This document shows, one piece after another, positions 1 through 8,010 of a stretch of DNA of 64,000 bases (positions are counted from its first letter, which is position 1; every line of letters begins with the position of its first letter). The notes under the pieces are model-generated. The model was not told the DNA's origin. It worked only from the letters and a program-made list of their open reading frames with translations, and searched no databases. Made by a program: the position numbers and the translations under genes. The stretch is from the NCBI GenBank assembly GCA_021776825.1, contig JAJFFG010000067.1, forward strand, positions 106,439 through 170,438, given 5' to 3'. Origin of the DNA: Planctomycetota bacterium. GTDB lineage: Bacteria > Planctomycetota > JAJSAM01 > JAJVHW01.

Positions 1-2667
1 CACGCTGCGCAGTTCGTCGCGAGCCACGTCCGTCTCGCCCTGCTCGAGCAGGTAGCGAGCGCGGATCAGACGCGTGAGCACAACCTCATCCGACTCACCG
101 TTCGCGCCGGACAGTTCGATCGCGCGCTGATAGAGCTCCTCGGCCTCGTCGAGCCGTCCCTGCTTTTCCACCGCGAGCGCAAGGCGGTTCGTCAGGGCGG
201 CTTCGAGATCGGTCTCTCCAACCTGCTGCGCCCGCTTCACGCCCTCGCGCGCGTACCGCTCCGCAAGCGTGTGGCGCTGGAGCTTCCCCAGCACGAGGAC
301 GAGGCCGTTCCGCAAGCGACACTGACGCGCTACGTCGGTGCCCGCATCCGCGACGACAAGTCCGTCCGCGAGCAAGGAGCGCGAGGCTTCGTCCTCGCCG
401 CGAGTACCGAGCAGTTTGCCAGTCGTCGCGATCAGGTCGAGCCGCTCGACCCCGACCACCGCGTCCGGGACGTCGAGCGCGTCCAGTCCCAGGCGCACGG
501 CCTGGTCGAGGGCGCTCGTCGCCTCGAGGTGATCCACGCCGCGAACGGCATACGGACCGACGAGCGCCGCTGCCTGCGCCGCGACTCCGTGACGGCAGAG
601 CTCGACCGCGAGTTCCGGCGAGTCCTGATCGCACGCCGCTCTCGCGAGCAACGCTTCGGCGAGAGCCACGTGATGCCTGGCCCGCGTCGCCGACGCGAGG
701 TGGTCCTCGAGGTAGTCGCGCAGCGCCTGGCTGTCGAAGCGCATACGGCGACCGGACGTGCGAAGGAGACGTTGCCGTCGCTCGAGCCGAGCCAGCGCGC
801 GGAGCACCTCGACCGACGACCGTCCAGCCGCCACGGCGACGAGATCGGGGTCGAATTCGACTCCCGCGCAGGCAGCGAGATCGAGCAGTTGGCGATCGGC
901 GGCAGCGAGCTGCGAGAGTCGCGCCGCCATCAGTTCCTCGAGCGTCTCCGGCACCGCGAGGTGGCGCACCTCCTGCGTCGTCGCCCATGTCCCGTCGCTG
1001 CGCTTGGTCAGAACAGATCCCTCGCGGAGGCCACGGAGGATCTCGAGCACGAAGTGAGGGTTGCCGTCCGAGCGCTCGGCGACGCGCGGAGCCAGCTCGT
1101 GTGCAAGAACCGAGGAGCGCAATGTCGCCTGGATCAGTTCGAGCACCTGCGTGCTGGAGAACCGGCGCAGGGTCAGAGCGGAGAGCGTCGCCGTGTCATC
1201 GATCGCACGCACCCAATCTGCGGGGACGGGGGGCGCAGACGTCAGCACGATGAGGAGTGGCGCGTCTCGCGTCACCGCAGCGAGAGCGGTGACGAACCCC
1301 CGAGTCTCCGTCGACGCGCGGTGCAGATCCTCGACGACCATCAGCACGGGACGCTGCGCCGTGATCGCCTGAACCGACCGCGCGACGAGCATCCGCAACC
1401 GGCGTGGAGGAACGGCAGACTGGCTCGTCGCCGAACCAATCCCAAGCAGCGGGCCAAGCGCCTCCGCCGCCGCGGTGTCGCCATCGTGAAGCGCCGCGAG
1501 TGCCCCCATCGCATCGTCGGGATCCAGGTGACGCGCCAACGCGGCGGCCACCGCCCCGACGCTCTGAGCGCCGCAACTCCCGACGAGTACGACCGCGTCC
1601 TCGCCGTCTCGCTCCAACCCCGCGATGAACTCGTCCACGAGGCGCGTCTTGCCGATGCCGTCCTCGCCCTCGATGAGCGCCACGCCGCCGGTTCCGGCCG
1701 CGGCGCGTTCCCACCGGTGGCGCAGCACACCCAGCTCGCGATCGCGCGCGATGAGCGCGGCGTCGCGGGCGACCTGAAGACGCGGGAACGTCTGCCGGGT
1801 CGTACGACGCAGCTCGCGTGAGCGCGTGTCCCACCAGGCACCGCTCTCCGCCTCCTCCAGCACGCGCAAGAGCGAGCCGGCGTCGGCGAACCGCTCCTCG
1901 CGATCCTTCGCAAGCAGTGTGTGGACGACCTCGTCTAGGAACGGCGAGACCTGCGGATTCGCCACGCGCAGGCGCAGCGGCTCCTCCTTGAGGACCTTGC
2001 GAAAGACCTCGCGCCAGTCGTCCGCTTCGAACGGACAGATGCCCGTCGCCAGTTCGTAGATGATGAGCCCGAGCGCGTGCAGGTCGGCCCGGCCGTCCAG
2101 ACCGCGCCCACCGCCGGTGAACTGCTCCGGCGCGGCGTACTGGAGCGAACCGACGAAGGCCCCCGTCTGCGTCACGCGAGCGTCGTCCTCCGCTCCGCGC
2201 GCCACGCCGAGGTCCATGACCATCACGTCGTGGTCGTCGGTGATCAGGACATTCTCGGGCTTGAGGTCGCGATGGATCACCCCCGTCGCGTGGATCGCGG
2301 ACAGTCCACTCGCGACCTCACGCGCGATGTGCCGACAGAGATCTTCCGGTACCCGCACGAGCTCCTGCCGCAGCTCGTGGAGCGTCTGGCCGTGCACGAG
2401 TTCCATCGCCAGGTAGTGCAGGATCTCGTCGCCGTGCGGCGCCTCCCCGACGTCGAGCGTGGCGACTACGTTCCTGTGTCGCAGCGTCGTGCCGATGTCA
2501 GCCTCGCGCCGGAACCTGGCGAGTGCATCGGGAGTCTCGAGCACGTTCGGGTGCACGACCTTCAACGCGATCGGGCCATCGGGTCCCATGGCGCGATAGA
2601 CGGTTCCCATACCGCCGGAACCGAGCTCTGCCTCAATGTCGTACGGCCCCAGCGATGTCCCGATCAC
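1..2667 (-). CDS. Ser/Thr protein kinase with fused AAA-type ATPase and TPR-like region (3' end outside window)
   Basis: The frame is open for 889 codons to the window edge, so the C-terminus is missing. Residues 8-270 form a protein kinase: glycine loop GSGGMG, ATP-site Lys36 (IALK), catalytic loop HRDLKPEN (Asp134), and AAPEQF at 178-183. The magnesium motif reads DLG (152-154) instead of DFG, a common bacterial variant. After a linker comes a P-loop ATPase with Walker A GEDGIGKT (334-341) and an LMVVEDL-like Walker B, then helical TPR-like repeats. This kinase plus ATPase/TPR layout resembles large signalling kinases such as PknK. GTG at 2667 is chosen because the kinase domain begins at once and GAGGGAG lies about 7 nt upstream. 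The gene follows another minus-strand gene by 68 bp. Substrate unknown. Confidence 0.88.
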   Translation of the reverse strand, partial: MIGTSLGPYDIEAELGSGGMGTVYRAMGPDGPIALKVVHPNVLETPDALARFRREADIGTTLRHRNVVATLDVGEAPHGDEILHYLAMELVHGQTLHELRQELVRVPEDLCRHIAREVASGLSAIHATGVIHRDLKPENVLITDDHDVMVMDLGVARGAEDDARVTQTGAFVGSLQYAAPEQFTGGGRGLDGRADLHALGLIIYELATGICPFEADDWREVFRKVLKEEPLRLRVANPQVSPFLDEVVHTLLAKDREERFADAGSLLRVLEEAESGAWWDTRSRELRRTTRQTFPRLQVARDAALIARDRELGVLRHRWERAAAGTGGVALIEGEDGIGKTRLVDEFIAGLERDGEDAVVLVGSCGAQSVGAVAAALARHLDPDDAMGALAALHDGDTAAAEALGPLLGIGSATSQSAVPPRRLRMLVARSVQAITAQRPVLMVVEDLHRASTETRGFVTALAAVTRDAPLLIVLTSAPPVPADWVRAIDDTATLSALTLRRFSSTQVLELIQATLRSSVLAHELAPRVAERSDGNPHFVLEILRGLREGSVLTKRSDGTWATTQEVRHLAVPETLEELMAARLSQLAAADRQLLDLAACAGVEFDPDLVAVAAGRSSVEVLRALARLERRQRLLRTSGRRMRFDSQALRDYLEDHLASATRARHHVALAEALLARAACDQDSPELAVELCRHGVAAQAAALVGPYAVRGVDHLEATSALDQAVRLGLDALDVPDAVVGVERLDLIATTGKLLGTRGEDEASRSLLADGLVVADAGTDVARQCRLRNGLVLVLGKLQRHTLAERYAREGVKRAQQVGETDLEAALTNRLALAVEKQGRLDEAEELYQRAIELSGANGESDEVVLTRLIRARYLLEQGETDVARDELRSV

Positions 2668-2735
2668 GCGTTGTTCTCCCTCGCCCCGACTCTCCCCGAA
2701 AGCAGGCGCGGCGAGACGGAATCCCAGCGCTCAGC

Positions 2736-3536
2736 CTACCGCTCTCGACGGCGGCGGCGCGGCGCAGGATCGGCGATGCGTTCCTGATGCGGAGGCGTCT
2801 GCGCGAGTCCCGTCGGCGGCATGCGATCCAAGTCGCTCGGGTCCTTCGGATCGAAGAACAGGAACTGGCGCTGACTCCATGTGCGGGGGCCGATGTCCGG
2901 CCACTGGGTTGCGTACCGGCACAGCGCGTCCTCACCGAGCAGCCACTCCTCGTTCGTCAGCCGACACGTTGCGTCCAACGTGCCGTTGGCGTAGCGGACC
3001 GCGAAGCACTCGAGCCACATCGTCCGGCGCGTGGAGACGGCATCCGTCACTTCGGTCAGGATCGCGGCGAGCAACGCACTGGCGGGCGGCAGCTTCGGCG
3101 ACGGTCCGTCGCCCCACACGCGCATCTGCAGGGGACCGATGTGAATGCGGAACCCGAACGTGTCGTCCCCCTGGGCAGCCACGAGGTTCGAGGTCTCAAC
3201 GCCAAGGTCGCCGGGCAGCCAGCCGAAGCGATGGGCCACGGTGGAGAGCACGCCGTTCGACCACTGATCCGCGGCGTTCTGCGTCGCGCCGGTCGCACTC
3301 GTGCCGTAGCCCGCGATCGTCACCGCCGGACCGAGCCAGCCCTGCGCGCGTGCGCTGACGGAGTAGACGATGACCGTGCCGGGGCGCGCTCCCTCTGACC
3401 GCAGCTGCTGCACGGCGACGCCGACCTCGATGCCGAAGTCAGGGATGCGGACCTCGTCGCCCTTGCGCTGCACGGAGATGCCCGCGTCCGACAGGAACTG
3501 AGCGAGAACGTGGGCAGCGAAGTCGTCGCGATGCAT
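2736..3536 (-). CDS. Hypothetical protein, possibly DUF6348-like
   Basis: A 266-residue soluble protein with no signal peptide or membrane segment. It is rich in beta-type sequence and Trp/Phe and carries an IHIGPLQMRVWGD segment near the middle, which recalls DUF6348 proteins; that resemblance is from memory and weak. The last 20 residues are Arg/Pro-rich. ATG at 3536 is preferred over an in-frame TTG at 3560, which would add eight residues; neither has a strong ribosome site. It lies 68 bp upstream of the kinase on the same strand, so they may be co-transcribed. The function is not known. Confidence 0.6.
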   Translation of the reverse strand: MHRDDFAAHVLAQFLSDAGISVQRKGDEVRIPDFGIEVGVAVQQLRSEGARPGTVIVYSVSARAQGWLGPAVTIAGYGTSATGATQNAADQWSNGVLSTVAHRFGWLPGDLGVETSNLVAAQGDDTFGFRIHIGPLQMRVWGDGPSPKLPPASALLAAILTEVTDAVSTRRTMWLECFAVRYANGTLDATCRLTNEEWLLGEDALCRYATQWPDIGPRTWSQRQFLFFDPKDPSDLDRMPPTGLAQTPPHQERIADPAPRRRRRER

Positions 3537-3694
3537 GGAGACCGATCCGGGGCCGAACAATACACCGGAGGCCGCTGACTCGAATCACCACAGTCAGGGC
3601 TCGACGGTTGGAATTCGTCGGCGATCGGCGAGAATGACCTCGCCCGCGCGGGAGACGTGGAGACGCGGGAGGGGCAAGAAGAGGAAGGGCCGGG

Positions 3695-4609
3695 ATGGCT
3701 ACGATCCTCGTGGTCGACGACACACTGCTGCATCGGCGGATCGCCGGTGCGCTGCTCGAGCGCCAGGACGGCATCGACGTGCGGTACGCCGAAGACGGTC
3801 GCGAGGCGCTCGACGCCGTCACGGCCTCGCGGCCGGATCTCGTGCTGACCGACCTCGTGATGCCGCGCATGGACGGCCTCGAGCTCGTGGATGCGATCCG
3901 TGCCCGATTCCCCGAGTTGCCCGTCGTGCTGATGACGGCGCACGGTAGCGAGGAGATCGCCGCCGAGGCCCTGCGCCGCGGCGCCGCCAGTTACGTGCCG
4001 AAGCGCATCCTGAACGAGGATCTCGTTCCGACGATTCTGAACATCCTCACCGTGCGCAACGTGCTGACCGAGACGGCGCATGACCTGTTCCGCAGCGAGC
4101 TCATGGCCGACCTCGCCGAGTGGGAGCACTCGGTCGAGCTCGAGAACGACTCGCTGCTCGTCGCGCCGCTGGTGGCACAGATCGTGGAACGCGCGCGGAC
4201 CATCGGCGTCTGCGACGACGGCGACGCGATGCAGATCTCGATGGCCCTCGACGAGGCGTTCAACAACGCGATCGAGCACGGCAACCTCGAGGTCTCGTCG
4301 GAACTGCGCGAGATGAGCATGCACCACTACCTGGCCGAAGTGGAACAGCGCCGACAGATCGCGCCGTACAGCGATCGGCGGGTGCACGTGCACGTCACCA
4401 TCACGCGCGACAGCGCGACGATCGTGATCCGCGACGAGGGGCCGGGGTTCGACCCAGCGCTCGTGCCGGATCCGACGGACCCCGAGAACCTCGAGAAGTG
4501 CAGCGGGCGGGGCCTCGTGCTCATCCAGATGTTCATGGACGAGGTCCGCCACAACGCGAGCGGCAACGAGTTGACGCTGGTCAAGCGCCGCCCTCAGCCG
4601 GCGAGCTGA
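3695..4609 (+). CDS. Response regulator receiver fused to an anti-sigma-type HATPase
   Basis: 304 residues. The N-terminus is a CheY-like receiver with acidic pocket Asp8-Asp9, phospho-acceptor Asp53 (VLTDLVMP), Thr in LMTAHG and a Lys near 107. A short coiled linker follows. The C-terminal half is a GHKL ATPase with N-box DEAFNNAIEHGN, G1 box DEGPGF and a GRGLVLI box, most like RsbW/SpoIIAB-type HATPase_c_2 domains rather than phospho-relay histidine kinases. No dimerisation His box is seen. Such proteins usually control partner-switching or anti-sigma pathways, with the receiver gating the kinase; this role is inferred. The start has a purine-rich AGGAAGGG site. No obvious partner (STAS or PP2C) lies next to it. 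Confidence 0.85.
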   Translation: MATILVVDDTLLHRRIAGALLERQDGIDVRYAEDGREALDAVTASRPDLVLTDLVMPRMDGLELVDAIRARFPELPVVLMTAHGSEEIAAEALRRGAASYVPKRILNEDLVPTILNILTVRNVLTETAHDLFRSELMADLAEWEHSVELENDSLLVAPLVAQIVERARTIGVCDDGDAMQISMALDEAFNNAIEHGNLEVSSELREMSMHHYLAEVEQRRQIAPYSDRRVHVHVTITRDSATIVIRDEGPGFDPALVPDPTDPENLEKCSGRGLVLIQMFMDEVRHNASGNELTLVKRRPQPAS

Positions 4610-4622
4610 GCGCGCGATGCAC

Positions 4623-5867
4623 TCAGTCCGCGAGCTGCAGCGTGATCGGCGCGGGGGGTGGGTCGTCGACGCGCCACTCGAACTCGACCCCGCGGTAGCC
4701 GCCGAGCGTCACAGTGACCTTGATGGGAACGCGGCGCCACGCGACTGAGTCAGGCGTGTGGCCAACGACGGGGCTGCACGACGCCTCGATCATGCCGTCG
4801 AGTCCGGCCAGACCACGCCCGTCGGGCAGCGAGATGTGCTCGACCAGTCGGGCAACGTCGACCGATGGCGCAGCGAAGACGACGTCCGCATCGACATCGC
4901 TCGAGATCTGGCACTCGATCGCGTTGCCACGGGGGCTCAGGAAGAGCATCTCCCGGCTTGTCGAACGCGCTCGCGTTGACTCCTCGATTGGACCGAGATC
5001 GAGCCCACTGGCCGTGTGCCGCGCCGTCGTGGTCGTTCGGCCGCCCGCGGCTCCGCCGCCGCCGAAGGAGACGTGGGGAGCGCCGATCTTGCGACGCCCC
5101 TCCGCCCACTCTGGTGCGTTCTTCCCGTAGACGCCGGCCGTGCGGAAGCTCGAGCTACGGAACGTGCCGCTCGTCAGCTCGGTGCCCGTCTCGTCGAACA
5201 CACGAAGGTAGGCGTGGAACGTACGCGGGGGGTCGACCTCGAGGATCAGCTCAGCGGACGTCTCGACCCGGAACTCGGGTGGGTCCGCCGCGCTGTGACG
5301 TTGGCCCTCGATCTCGGCGCGGTAGCGCCCCGCGGGGAGTCCCGCGACCGTCGTGCCGTCCTCCCCCACGCTGACCGTGACCTGCACGTGATCCCCGGCT
5401 GTGAACGCGTCGCTCGCCGACACGTCGAAGCGCCAGAGGCGGACGTCCATGGTGACGGGGAGTCCGGTGGCGCGGTCTCGCAGATGCAACGTCACGGTCG
5501 CGTCGCCAGAGCCCTTCTCGTCATCGGGCACCACGCCCTCCGGCAGGAGCGGCTCGTCCTTGCTGGCTCCGCCGGCCACGTCGGAGCCGCCCTTCGCGCG
5601 CGCCTCGGGAGCGGTCTCCGACGCTGGCTCGACCGCACGTGACGTATGACGCCGCTGCGATGTCGTGTCCACGACGATGGCGGGCCGGGTGAACTCGGTC
5701 GGCTCGCCAACCGGCTCGATCGCCTCGTCGTCGCCCGGGGCGTCCTGCACAGGCGCCGGCGCCTGCGGTGACGGCTCCGGCGTCGAGCACATCGTCGCCA
5801 GCATCGTCACGACGAGCGCGCAGACGAAGAGCAGCACGAGTGGGACGACGGCGCGGCGAGCGGTCAC
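4623..5867 (-). CDS. Membrane-anchored hypothetical protein with Ig/carboxypeptidase-regulatory-like beta domains
   Basis: About 414 residues. A cationic start and a hydrophobic stretch (about residues 6-28, ending at a Cys) give a signal anchor or weak lipoprotein-like signal. A Pro/Glu-rich linker follows. Then come beta-strand-rich segments with the pattern 'VTVSVGEDGTTVAGLPAGRY', typical of carboxypeptidase-regulatory-like or SdrD B-like folds that carry no catalytic residues. The open frame extends upstream, but the Arg-rich extension is unlikely to be translated; GTG at 5867 or at 5885 both fit. It is divergent from the next gene across about 60 bp, so the promoters must overlap. Likely an exported structural or surface protein; function unknown. 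Confidence 0.65.
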   Translation of the reverse strand: MTARRAVVPLVLLFVCALVVTMLATMCSTPEPSPQAPAPVQDAPGDDEAIEPVGEPTEFTRPAIVVDTTSQRRHTSRAVEPASETAPEARAKGGSDVAGGASKDEPLLPEGVVPDDEKGSGDATVTLHLRDRATGLPVTMDVRLWRFDVSASDAFTAGDHVQVTVSVGEDGTTVAGLPAGRYRAEIEGQRHSAADPPEFRVETSAELILEVDPPRTFHAYLRVFDETGTELTSGTFRSSSFRTAGVYGKNAPEWAEGRRKIGAPHVSFGGGGAAGGRTTTTARHTASGLDLGPIEESTRARSTSREMLFLSPRGNAIECQISSDVDADVVFAAPSVDVARLVEHISLPDGRGLAGLDGMIEASCSPVVGHTPDSVAWRRVPIKVTVTLGGYRGVEFEWRVDDPPPAPITLQLAD

Positions 5868-5929
5868 GATGCACGAAACGTACACGAGCCGAGAGGGTTC
5901 GACTGCGACGCGTCCCGTACGATCAGCGC

Positions 5930-6628
5930 ATGGACGAGCCGACCTCCAAATCCTCTCGCATGCGTCGTCTCTTCGTTGCCGCGGCTCTGTTCGCCGCCGG
6001 CTGGTTCGGGCACGCTCTGTACGACGGCTACGCCGTCCGCGCGGAGACGCGACGCTCGGCGGATGCCGCGCGCGCACCCGCCACGGGATTCGAGATCGAG
6101 CTCTTCGCGAAGTCGCCGGAGCATACCGCGCACTCGATGCTGTGCTTGCTCGACGGCCAGTACGGGCAGATGATCCAGGACGGCCAGGTCTTCAACCGCA
6201 ACAGCCACGTGGACTTCGAGGGCTACACGCCGGGCAGTTTCACGGCCGGCGTCCAGGGCAATGACAAGGGCCAGGTGATCGACCTCGGCGACATCGCCGA
6301 TCTCGAACGCGAGGTCGGTGGCCCCCCGCTCGAGGTGCTGCGCTGGCGCGACGGCACCGTGCTCGCCGAGGGCGACGAATGGGTCGTGCCCGACCCGATC
6401 GGCGAACCGTCGCGAACCGAGCAAGCGCAGCGCTGGCTGGCCACGGTGCTCAAGGCTCCGGCGTTGGCGCCAGCCGGATCGCCGCTCAAGGCGGCTCAGG
6501 TGAAGCCGGGCCACGTCTACTTCGTCCGCATCTCCGCGAACCGCGAGCCGACGGAGATCGTCGCGCTCCTCTACGTGCTCGAGTACGACGTCAACCAGCG
6601 CGTGAAGCTGCGCTGCGTCCAGCTCTGA
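5930..6628 (+). CDS. Hypothetical protein with N-terminal membrane anchor
   Basis: 232 residues. Residues 11-28 (RLFVAAALFAAGWFGHALYDG) form a single membrane anchor; the rest is a soluble extracytoplasmic domain with no motif I recognise. ATG at 5930 places the hydrophobic segment right after a short basic N-terminus; the longer open frame upstream overlaps the divergent gene and is rejected. The reading frame has consistently G/C third positions, which supports it as real. It converges with the EF-hand gene, with a hairpin between them. Confidence 0.65.
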   Translation: MDEPTSKSSRMRRLFVAAALFAAGWFGHALYDGYAVRAETRRSADAARAPATGFEIELFAKSPEHTAHSMLCLLDGQYGQMIQDGQVFNRNSHVDFEGYTPGSFTAGVQGNDKGQVIDLGDIADLEREVGGPPLEVLRWRDGTVLAEGDEWVVPDPIGEPSRTEQAQRWLATVLKAPALAPAGSPLKAAQVKPGHVYFVRISANREPTEIVALLYVLEYDVNQRVKLRCVQL

Positions 6629-6733
6629 CGCGGACTAGGTCGACAGCCGGACGTTCTCGGCGAACGCACGACGGACCGGCGGGTCCTCAAGGTCACGCGG
6701 GTCGTGCGTGACGAACCGCCCGCCCGTTGAATC

Positions 6734-6769
6734 CAGAACGGCGCGCGACCGAAGCCGCGCGCCGTCTGG
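6734..6769. terminator. Hairpin between convergent genes
   Basis: A 9-bp perfect stem (ACGGCGCGC at 6738-6746 with its complement at 6757-6765) and a 10-nt loop. CAG/CTG pairs extend it around one bulged A. It sits between the ends of two convergent genes and is followed by GGGTTTG on the plus strand. Likely a bidirectional terminator; there is no long T tract. Confidence 0.6.
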
Positions 6770-6802
6770 GTTTGCGATCCCCCGAAAGAGCGAGAGTCCG
6801 CG

Positions 6803-7747
6803 TTAGCGGCGTCGGCGCCGACGGCGGGCGAGTTCCTCCGTCGAGAGGGCTCCGTCGTCGTCGCGATCCATGTGGTCGAAGATCAGGTCGAGGTCCGACA
6901 GTTCGGTGAGTTCGTCACCGTCGCGATCGATGGCGCGGGCCAGGTGCTCCGACAGCCGCTCCACGTCGATCTCGCGATCGCCTTCCTCACGTTCGGGCAG
7001 CAGTGCGATCAGGTCGGCGATCGCAAACACACCCTCTTCGTCTGCGAGCAGTTCGGCCTGGAAGGAGGCCCATTCCTCGGCGGTGACATCGCCGCTCGCG
7101 TCCACGTCGGCGAGACGAGCGAGCAGCTTGCCGGCCTTCTTTGCGCGACGGCCCATGCGGACACGCGGGGCGTCCGCTTCGCCCTCGCCGGCTTCGGCGC
7201 CGTCGACGGCTCCGGCATCGTCGCCTTCGGCACCGGCCACGGCAGCGGTGTCCTCTTCGGCGTCGTCACCGGTGTCGCTGTCCTCGCCGTCGCTGTCCTC
7301 GCCGTCGGTCGCGGCGTCGTCCTCGTGCCGCTCCTTCGACTCCTGCGAACGCTCGTAGATGGCGTTCAGGTCGTCGGTGGTCACGGCGCCGTCGCCATCG
7401 CGATCGAGCACGCGGCCGAGGATCTCCTCGATCGACGGTGCATCCTCGGGACGCTCCGGCGCATTCTCCGGCCTCGGGGGCAGGAGCGCGGCCAGCGCGG
7501 TCAGATCGACGACGCCCTCGGCGTCGACGGTCAGGCCCGCGAGGAACGAGTCCCACTCATCCTGGGTGACGTCGCGGTCCTCATCGACGTCGGCGAGCTT
7601 CAGCACGACCTTGCCGCCGAGCTTGCCCTTCTTTCCGTGCTGGCCCATCTTCCCGTGCTGGCCGTGCTTTCCGCGGTGTCCGGCGTCCGCCGTCGCGGCG
7701 AAGCCGGCCACGGCGAACATGGCCAGGGCGAGTCCGATCTTGCGCAT
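6803..7747 (-). CDS. Secreted EF-hand calcium-binding protein
   Basis: 314 residues starting at ATG 7747, with GGAGATCACC just upstream as ribosome site. A signal peptide (RKIGLALAMFAVAGFAATADA) is followed by a His/Lys/Gly-rich segment. EF-hand-like loops are seen at DVDEDRDVTQDE, DRDGDGAVTTDD, DVDASGDVTAEE, DRDGDELTELSD and DRDDDGALSTEE, arranged as two related halves separated by a long Asp/Glu/Ala-rich low-complexity linker. It probably binds calcium outside the cytoplasm; such proteins are frequent in planctomycetes. The C-terminus is six arginines. It is transcribed away from the M60 peptidase gene. Confidence 0.85.
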   Translation of the reverse strand: MRKIGLALAMFAVAGFAATADAGHRGKHGQHGKMGQHGKKGKLGGKVVLKLADVDEDRDVTQDEWDSFLAGLTVDAEGVVDLTALAALLPPRPENAPERPEDAPSIEEILGRVLDRDGDGAVTTDDLNAIYERSQESKERHEDDAATDGEDSDGEDSDTGDDAEEDTAAVAGAEGDDAGAVDGAEAGEGEADAPRVRMGRRAKKAGKLLARLADVDASGDVTAEEWASFQAELLADEEGVFAIADLIALLPEREEGDREIDVERLSEHLARAIDRDGDELTELSDLDLIFDHMDRDDDGALSTEELARRRRRRR

Positions 7748-7836
7748 GGTGATCTCCTGTTCTCGTGACCCCTCTGATGAGCAACGTAGGACGCAGTTCT
7801 TACGCGTTGCTGAAGGGGTTGAGAAATCGCGCTGGT

Positions 7837-7966
7837 GGACTCGACCGACAGCCGTCCGCACACGCGCCCGATCCGAGGTGCGCCGTCCTCCCGAGTCCCC
7901 CGCGCCACCCCAGCGGGCGGGGCGGACCCCAAGAGGAAATCACGGCGTCCGCCCCTACGGGGTCTC
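7837..7966. repeat. Dispersed palindrome-ended repeat, partial copy 1
   Basis: The stretch 'ACCGACAGCCGT' through 'GCGGGCGGGGCGGACC' and the end 'TACGGGGTCTC' matches, with substitutions, the second half of the element at 24249-24485. It lies in the 263-bp divergent gap between the EF-hand and M60 genes, so promoters for both must lie in or around it. Confidence 0.6.
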
Positions 7967-8010
7967 CGCGAGGGCGACCGGCAACGGGTCGCGCGACTAC
8001 GATCGGCGCC

